Translations under genes and position numbers: made by a program | Shown: one piece after another, positions 1-5,898 of the stretch | How the letters are laid out: every line of letters starts with the position of its first letter | Position numbering within the stretch: the stretch's first letter is position 1 | NCBI GenBank assembly: GCA_023412995.1 | Contig: JAEZQS010000270.1 | Span: forward strand, 1-5,898 | Length of the DNA stretch: 5,898 nt | Direction of reading: 5' to 3' | DNA from: Pseudomonadota bacterium | GTDB lineage: Bacteria; Pseudomonadota; Gammaproteobacteria; Xanthomonadales; Rhodanobacteraceae | The notes under the pieces: generated by a model | The model's input: only the letters and a program-made list of their open reading frames with translations | Database searches by the model: none | What the model was told of the DNA's origin: nothing

Positions 1-2184
<2,184 letters not shown>

Positions 2185-2191
2185 CGGATAC

Positions 2192-2270
2192 CCGGACCTC
2201 ACCACGTCGCGCCCGCGAAAGCGGGCTCCCGCCCCTGGCGGGATCCGTCGCGGGGCGATGCGAGGTCCGG
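2192..2270 (+). repeat. Nested inverted-repeat element downstream of rpoC
   Basis: A perfect 9-bp terminal inverted repeat, CCGGACCTC (2192-2200) and GAGGTCCGG (2262-2270), closes the element. Inside it a second helix can form between 2205-2210 (CGTCGC) and 2255-2260 (GCGATG, one G-U pair). That helix encloses two adjacent hairpins. The first is 2211-2226, a GCCCGC stem with a GAAA tetraloop. The second is 2227-2243, a 7-bp TCCCGCC/GGCGGGA stem with a 3-nt loop. In RNA this would make a multibranched fold of about 79 nt. No T-run follows, so it does not look like a classical terminator. It could be the folded 3' UTR of the rpoBC message or a dispersed palindromic repeat. I saw no obvious target-site duplication. 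Confidence 0.65.
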
Positions 2271-2295
2271 TCGCCGGCATCAACGACAACGAAAT

Positions 2296-2336
2296 GAGGC
2301 GAAGGATTCGCCTCGTGTTCGAGCGCAGGAGGCGCT
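2296..2336 (+). other. Two small hairpins just upstream of the str promoter
   Basis: The first is a perfect 8-bp inverted repeat, GAGGCGAA (2296-2303) and TTCGCCTC (2307-2314), with a 3-nt loop. The second is a 5-bp repeat, AGCGC (2322-2326) and GCGCT (2332-2336), with a 5-nt loop. Neither is followed by a T-run. They end 10 nt before the -35 box of the rpsL promoter. They may belong to the rpoC 3' UTR or act as a protein site upstream of the promoter; nothing in the sequence settles this. Confidence 0.5.
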
Positions 2337-2346
2337 GGCGCATCGA

Positions 2347-2376
2347 TTGACGGTTTCGTCGATCGGACGCTATACT
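2347..2376 (+). promoter_or_regulatory. Predicted sigma70 promoter of the str operon (rpsL-rpsG-fusA-tuf)
   Basis: TTGACG (2347-2352), an 18-nt spacer and TATACT (2371-2376) form a near-consensus sigma70 promoter in an otherwise GC-rich gap. Transcription is expected to start near 2382-2384, giving a leader of about 88 nt before rpsL. The stretch between the -10 and the start (CTTTCGT) is pyrimidine-rich rather than strongly GC-rich. Position and direction fit the main promoter of the str operon, although read-through from rpoBC is also possible. Confidence 0.8.
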
Positions 2377-2386
2377 CTTTCGTCTT

Positions 2387-2420
2387 GGCAGGCCGGACTT
2401 GTTCGGCCTGCCTTTTGTTT
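2387..2420 (+). terminator. Terminator-like hairpin at the very start of the str leader
   Basis: A perfect 9-bp GC-rich stem, GGCAGGCCG (2387-2395) and CGGCCTGCC (2404-2412), has an 8-nt loop. A G-U and an A-U pair could extend it to 11 bp over a CTTG tetraloop. The T-rich run TTTTGTTT (2413-2420) follows directly. This is the shape of a rho-independent terminator, acting on the + strand only, since the opposite side lacks a T-run. It lies downstream of the predicted str promoter, so it could end rpoBC transcripts, attenuate the str operon, or simply protect the 5' end of the str mRNA. Confidence 0.6.
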
Positions 2421-2426
2421 CCCGCT

Positions 2427-2449
2427 TTGTCCGGGAATCCCCGGGACAA
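2427..2449 (+). other. Second hairpin in the rpsL leader
   Basis: TTGTCC (2427-2432) pairs with GGACAA (2444-2449), and GGG (2433-2435) pairs with CCC (2440-2442) around an AATC loop, with G2443 bulged. This 9-bp stem ends just before the weak Shine-Dalgarno-like GAAGG (2453-2457), which sits 14 nt from the rpsL ATG. It could influence ribosome access. The role is inferred only from its position. Confidence 0.45.
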
Positions 2450-2471
2450 CCCGAAGGCACGGTTCGAACGC

Positions 2472-2846
<375 letters not shown>

Positions 2847-2893
2847 TGCGGACATCCATGTCCGCAAGTCGTTAGCGGCCATCCTGGCCGCAC
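2847..2893 (+). repeat. Twin related palindromes in the rpsL-rpsG spacer
   Basis: The first palindrome is TGCGGACAT (2847-2855) with ATGTCCGCA (2858-2866). The second is GCGGCC (2875-2880) with GGCCGC (2886-2891). Their cores are versions of one another, GCGGACATCCATGTCCGC and GCGGCCATCCTGGCCGC, and the central A-T pair of one is replaced by C-G in the other so that both arms still pair. An alternative long-range helix can form between GTGCGG (2846-2851, overlapping the rpsL stop) and CCGCAC (2888-2893). In E. coli the rpsL-rpsG spacer is the S7 feedback site, so a regulatory role is possible here. A pair of dispersed intergenic repeats would look similar. Confidence 0.6.
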
Positions 2894-2932
2894 TTTTCAA
2901 CTAAAAGCACCACCGGAAGACGGACACCTCAC

Positions 2933-3400
2933 ATGTCGAGAAAAGGCCAGACCCCGACCCGCACCCTGCTGCCCGATCCCAAGCACGGCAGCCAGGTGAT
3001 CGCGCGCTTCATCAACATGGTGATGCAGAGCGGCAAGAAGTCGGTCGCGGAAAAGATCGTCTATGGCGCGCTGGACACGATCGGCGAAAAGCATGCCGAG
3101 CCGGTGCAGCTGGTGGAAAAGGCGCTCGGCAACGTCGCCCCCGCCGTCGAGGTGAAGTCCCGCCGCGTCGGTGGCGCGACCTACCAGGTGCCGGTGGAAG
3201 TGCGCTCGTCGCGGCGCACCGCGCTGGCGATGCGCTGGCTGATCGACGCGGCGCGCAAGCGCGGCGAGAACACCATGCCGCGCAAGCTGGCGGCGGAGCT
3301 GCTCGAGGCTTCCGAGAACCGCGGCGGCGCGGTCAAGAAGCGCGAGGAAACGCACCGCATGGCCGAAGCCAACAAGGCGTTCTCGCACTACCGCTGGTAA
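2933..3400 (+). CDS. rpsG: 30S ribosomal protein S7
   Basis: S7 starts assembly of the 30S head by binding the 3' major domain of 16S rRNA, and contacts tRNA near the exit site. The 155-residue protein has the family signature region DPKHGS...GKKSVAEKIVYGA (15-46), the RNA-binding beta hairpin KSRRVGGATYQVPVEVR (75-91), and the conserved C-terminal MAEANKAFSHYRW. The N-terminus MSRKGQTPTR is the Xanthomonad form rather than the MPRRR form of E. coli. The start at 2933 gives the full family N-terminus. Upstream GGAAG (2915-2919) and GGA (2922-2924) are modest ribosome-binding candidates. In E. coli S7 represses its own operon by binding the preceding spacer. The next gene, fusA, begins after a long structured gap. 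Confidence 0.99.
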   Translation: MSRKGQTPTRTLLPDPKHGSQVIARFINMVMQSGKKSVAEKIVYGALDTIGEKHAEPVQLVEKALGNVAPAVEVKSRRVGGATYQVPVEVRSSRRTALAMRWLIDAARKRGENTMPRKLAAELLEASENRGGAVKKREETHRMAEANKAFSHYRW

Positions 3401-3605
3401 GGGCTCCCGTTCCGGCGCTGGCCATCGGCCGCGACGGCAGGAACCCGCCCCTTTCAGGGGCATGGCCGCCCCCGGGGGTGGCAGCGACGGACCGTCACCC
3501 GTGACGGCAAGACAGGGCCGGCTCCCATGCCGGCTACCCGACAATGGCGGCGGCCCGGATGGCTGCCGCGGACAGGGGCAGGCAGCCCGGCAAAGGCAGA
3601 CAGTA
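3401..3605 (+). other. Long hairpin-rich spacer between rpsG and fusA
   Basis: This 205-nt gap has no convincing gene or promoter. It contains five inverted repeats in a row. They are GCCCCT/AGGGGC (3447-3452 and 3456-3461), a palindrome of GCC, five C and five G closing with GGC (3465-3482, one G-T pair), CCGTCAC/GTGACGG (3492-3498 and 3501-3507), GCCGGC/GCCGGC (3517-3522 and 3529-3534), and GGCTGCC/GGCAGCC (3561-3567 and 3581-3587). None is followed by a T-run, so they are not obvious rho-independent terminators. The corresponding E. coli spacer is only a few tens of bases. Possible roles are mRNA processing or stabilisation that sets different levels for the ribosomal proteins and for EF-G. 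Confidence 0.6.
3592..3596 (+). promoter_or_regulatory. Ribosome binding site of fusA
   Basis: AAAGG lies 9 nt before the ATG at 3606. It supports that start over the in-frame ATG at 3462, which would add 48 residues rich in Gly, Pro and Arg that do not belong to EF-G. Confidence 0.6.
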
Positions 3606-5696
3606 ATGGCTCGTACCACCCCCATCGACCGGTACCGCAATTTCGGCATCATGGCCCACATCGATGCCGGGAAGACCACCACGACCGAGCGCATCCTTTT
3701 CTACACCGGCGTCAGCCACAAGCTGGGCGAGGTGCACGAGGGCGCGGCCACCATGGACTGGATGGAGCAGGAGCAGGAGCGTGGCATCACCATCACGTCC
3801 GCTGCCACCACCTGCTTCTGGCAGGGCATGGACGGCTCGCTGCCGCAGTACCGCTTCAACATCATCGACACTCCCGGGCACGTCGACTTCACGATCGAGG
3901 TCGAGCGTTCGCTGCGCGTGCTCGACGGCGCGGTGTTCGTGCTGTGCGCGGTCGGCGGCGTGCAGCCGCAGTCCGAGACGGTGTGGCGCCAGGCCAACAA
4001 GTACGGCGTGCCGCGGCTTGCGTTCGTCAACAAGATGGACCGCACCGGTGCCGACTTCACCAAGGTCGTCGGCCAGCTGAAGGCCCGCCTGGGCGCACAC
4101 CCGGTTCCGATGCAGATGCCGATCGGCGCCGAGGACTCCTTCGAGGGCGTGATCGACCTGGTCAAGATGAAGGCGATCTACTGGGACTCCGAGTCGCAGG
4201 GCATGAAGTTCGAGTACCGCGACATCCCCGACGCCATGAAGGACGCCGCCGACAAGGCGCACGCGTTCCTGGTGGAGTCGGCCGCGGAGACCTCCGAGGA
4301 GCTGATGAACAAGTACCTCGACGAGGGTTCGCTCTCCGAGGACGAGATCCACGCGGGCATCCGGGCGGCGACGCTGGCCAATTCGCTCATCCCGGTGTTC
4401 TGCGGCACGGCGTTCAAGAACAAGGGCGTGCAGGCGATGCTCGACGCGGTCGTGCGCTACCTGCCCGCCCCGAACGATCGTCCGCCGGTGAAGGGCATCG
4501 ACGAGAACGAGCAGGAAGACACGCGCGGCGTCGGCGACGACGAGCCGTTCTCCGCGCTCGCGTTCAAGATCATGACCGACCCGTTCGTCGGCTCGCTGAC
4601 GTTCTTCCGCGTCTATTCCGGCACCCTCAACTCGGGCGACACGGTGTACAACCCGGTCAAGTCCAAGAAGGAGCGGGTCGGCCGCATCCTGCAGATGCAC
4701 GCCGCCGAGCGCAGCGAGATCAAGGAAGTGCGCGCCGGCGACATCGCCGCGGCGGTAGGCCTCAAGGACGTCACGACGGGCGACACGCTGTGCGCGCAGG
4801 GCGACGTCATCACGCTCGAGCGCATGACGTTCCCCGAGCCCGTGATCGCGATGGCGGTGGAGCCCAAGACCAAGTCCGACCAGGAGAAGATGGGCATCGC
4901 CCTGTCGCGCCTGGCGCAGGAGGATCCGTCCTTCCGCGTGCGTTCGGACGAAGAGTCGGGCCAGACCATCATCGCCGGCATGGGCGAGCTGCACCTGGAC
5001 ATCATCGTCGACCGCATGAAGCGCGAGTTCAACGTGGAGGCCAACGTCGGCAAGCCGCAGGTGGCCTACCGCGAGACCATCCGCAAGGCGGTCAAGCAGG
5101 AAGGCAAGTTCGTGCGCCAGTCCGGCGGCAAGGGCCAGTACGGCCACGTCGTGCTGGAGATCGAGCCGCAGGAGCGCGGCGCGGGCTACGTGTTCGAGAA
5201 CGTCACCGTGGGCGGTTCGGTGCCCAAGGAATACGTGCCGGCGGTCGACAAGGGCATCCGCGAGGCGATGACGAGCGGTCCGATGGCCGGCTTCCCGGTG
5301 GTGGACATCAAGATCCGCCTGGTCGACGGCTCGTACCACGAGGTCGACTCGAACGAAATGGCGTTCAAGATCGCCGGCTCGATGGGTTTCAAGGAAGGCT
5401 TCAACAAGGCCAGCCCGGTGCTGCTCGAGCCGATCATGAAGGTCGAGGTCGTCACGCCCGAGGACTACATGGGCGACGTGATGGGCGACCTCAGCCGCCG
5501 TCGCGGCGTGCTGCAGGGTTCGGACGACTCGCCTTCGGGCAAGGTCATCAACGCGCAGGTGCCGCTCGGCGAGATGTTCGGTTACGCCACCAGCCTGCGC
5601 TCGCAGACGCAGGGGCGCGCCACGTTCACGATGGAATTCGACCACTACGCCGAAGCGCCCAACAACATCGCCGAGGCGGTGATCAAGAAAGGCTGA
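3606..5696 (+). CDS. fusA: Elongation factor G (translocase GTPase)
   Basis: EF-G uses GTP to move tRNAs and mRNA through the ribosome, and acts with RRF in recycling. The protein is 696 residues, slightly shorter than the 704 of E. coli, and begins MARTTPIDRYRNFGIMAHID. GTPase motifs are complete: P-loop AHIDAGKTT (17-25), switch I with RGITITSAATT (59-69), DTPGH (88-92, with catalytic His92) and NKMD (142-145). Domain II contains ALAFKIMTDPFVGSLTFFRVYSG in its start. Domain III carries GMGELHLDI, domain IV has SGGKGQYGH (His514) and the tip loop GSYHEVDSNEM (His578, equivalent to E. coli His583), and domain V has LSRRRGVLQG and PLGEMFGYATSLRS. The DGSYHEVDS form of the tip loop differs slightly from the FGSYHDVDS usual in gammaproteobacteria. 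Third gene of the str operon; tuf follows after 76 nt. Confidence 0.99.
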   Translation: MARTTPIDRYRNFGIMAHIDAGKTTTTERILFYTGVSHKLGEVHEGAATMDWMEQEQERGITITSAATTCFWQGMDGSLPQYRFNIIDTPGHVDFTIEVERSLRVLDGAVFVLCAVGGVQPQSETVWRQANKYGVPRLAFVNKMDRTGADFTKVVGQLKARLGAHPVPMQMPIGAEDSFEGVIDLVKMKAIYWDSESQGMKFEYRDIPDAMKDAADKAHAFLVESAAETSEELMNKYLDEGSLSEDEIHAGIRAATLANSLIPVFCGTAFKNKGVQAMLDAVVRYLPAPNDRPPVKGIDENEQEDTRGVGDDEPFSALAFKIMTDPFVGSLTFFRVYSGTLNSGDTVYNPVKSKKERVGRILQMHAAERSEIKEVRAGDIAAAVGLKDVTTGDTLCAQGDVITLERMTFPEPVIAMAVEPKTKSDQEKMGIALSRLAQEDPSFRVRSDEESGQTIIAGMGELHLDIIVDRMKREFNVEANVGKPQVAYRETIRKAVKQEGKFVRQSGGKGQYGHVVLEIEPQERGAGYVFENVTVGGSVPKEYVPAVDKGIREAMTSGPMAGFPVVDIKIRLVDGSYHEVDSNEMAFKIAGSMGFKEGFNKASPVLLEPIMKVEVVTPEDYMGDVMGDLSRRRGVLQGSDDSPSGKVINAQVPLGEMFGYATSLRSQTQGRATFTMEFDHYAEAPNNIAEAVIKKG

Positions 5697-5697
5697 G

Positions 5698-5741
5698 GCC
5701 AGGCGCGCGGGACCGGCTCGACGCCGGCCCTGGCAACCAGG
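5698..5741 (+). other. Competing hairpins in the fusA-tuf spacer
   Basis: GCCAGG (5698-5703) can pair with CCTGGC (5729-5734), enclosing an inner stem CCGGC (5713-5717) with GCCGG (5723-5727). The same CCTGG (5729-5733) can instead pair with CCAGG (5737-5741) around a 3-nt loop. The outer helix and the downstream hairpin exclude each other. No T-run follows, and transcription probably continues into tuf. It may tune tuf expression relative to fusA or act as a processing site. Confidence 0.45.
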
Positions 5742-5760
5742 TTCTCCAATCCCGAATCAC

Positions 5761-5766
5761 AGAGGT
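5761..5766 (+). promoter_or_regulatory. Ribosome binding site of tuf
   Basis: AGAGGT ends 6 nt before the tuf ATG at 5773. This is the clearest Shine-Dalgarno sequence in the window, consistent with the very high expression expected for EF-Tu. The 20 nt before it are comparatively AT-rich and unstructured. Confidence 0.75.
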
Positions 5767-5772
5767 AGAGTC

Positions 5773-5898
5773 ATGTCCAAGGAAAAATTCGAGCGCAAGA
5801 AGCCGCACGTCAACGTGGGGACGATCGGCCACGTGGACCACGGCAAGACGACGCTGACGGCGGCGCTGACGAAGGTGGGCGCGGAGCGTTTCGGCGGC
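5773..5898 (+). CDS. tuf: Elongation factor Tu (N-terminal 42 residues, cut by window end)
   Basis: EF-Tu delivers aminoacyl-tRNA to the ribosome as a GTP complex. Only the first 42 codons are present: MSKEKFERKKPHVNVGTIGH, then the P-loop GHVDHGKT (residues 19-26) and TLTAALTKVGAERFGG, with no stop before the window ends. The sequence is an unmistakable EF-Tu N-terminus, and the ERFGG ending of this segment is the form I associate with Xanthomonadaceae. As the last gene of the str operon it corresponds to tufA of E. coli. Many gammaproteobacteria carry a second tuf near secE-nusG-rplKAJL, which this window cannot show. Confidence 0.98.
   Translation, partial: MSKEKFERKKPHVNVGTIGHVDHGKTTLTAALTKVGAERFGG

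Noticed and set aside
2385..2471. In-frame upstream ATG-type start extending S12 by 29 residues
   Set aside because: The extension would translate the terminator-like hairpin, and S12 is 124 residues from 2472 as expected for the family.
2875..2897. GCGGCC/GGCCGC hairpin followed by TTTT as a terminator between rpsL and rpsG
   Set aside because: The stem is only 6 bp, the T-run has four bases and starts after AC. Termination here would cut off S7, EF-G and EF-Tu from their promoter.
3462..3605. In-frame upstream ATG extending EF-G by 48 residues
   Set aside because: The extension runs through the spacer hairpins and has no EF-G character. The start at 3606 gives the family N-terminus MARTTPI and has AAAGG at a good distance.
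2897..3694. 265-codon - strand frame over rpsG and the rpsG-fusA gap
   Set aside because: It is antisense to rpsG and the fusA start, with no motifs; it stays open because of GC content.
3534..5645. 703-codon - strand frame and a long + strand alternative frame (3527-5857) over fusA
   Set aside because: Both are high-GC frame shadows of fusA with low-complexity composition and no domain motifs; the second also runs through the fusA stop and the tuf start.

Overview
The window is a stretch of housekeeping chromosome from a GC-rich gammaproteobacterium. It holds the 3' half of rpoC, followed by the str operon rpsL-rpsG-fusA-tuf, all on the + strand. Protein details point to Xanthomonadaceae/Lysobacteraceae, for example a Luteimonas- or Lysobacter-like organism: the S7 N-terminus MSRKGQTP, the EF-Tu start with TKVGAERFGG, and the RpoC tail with AYHAQRR. 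This placement rests on remembered family sequences, not on a search. Codons end overwhelmingly in G or C, apart from one short patch near the end of rpoC.

Layout: rpoC (beta' subunit, 5' end outside the window) runs to 2184. A 287-nt gap (2185-2471) follows. It contains a nested inverted-repeat structure (2192-2270), two simple hairpins, a strong sigma70-type promoter (2347-2376), a terminator-like hairpin only a few bases after the predicted start site (2387-2420), and a second leader hairpin. Next come rpsL (S12, 2472-2846), an 86-nt spacer with two related palindromes, rpsG (S7, 2933-3400), an unusually long 205-nt spacer full of hairpins, fusA (EF-G, 3606-5696), a 76-nt spacer with competing hairpins, and the first 42 codons of tuf (EF-Tu, from 5773, cut by the window end).

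The genes work together in gene expression. Beta' is part of the RNA polymerase core, S12 and S7 are 30S ribosomal proteins (decoding centre and head), and EF-G and EF-Tu are the translocase and the aminoacyl-tRNA carrier. All coding genes are intact wherever they lie wholly inside the window.

I found no unknown protein system. What is not explained by standard annotation is the non-coding architecture: each of the four gaps carries strong inverted repeats, and the rpoC 3' end carries a promoter-like sequence embedded in a patch of atypical codons. These are candidates for operon-level regulation (attenuation, S7 feedback, mRNA processing) or for dispersed palindromic repeats. The sequence alone cannot decide between them.
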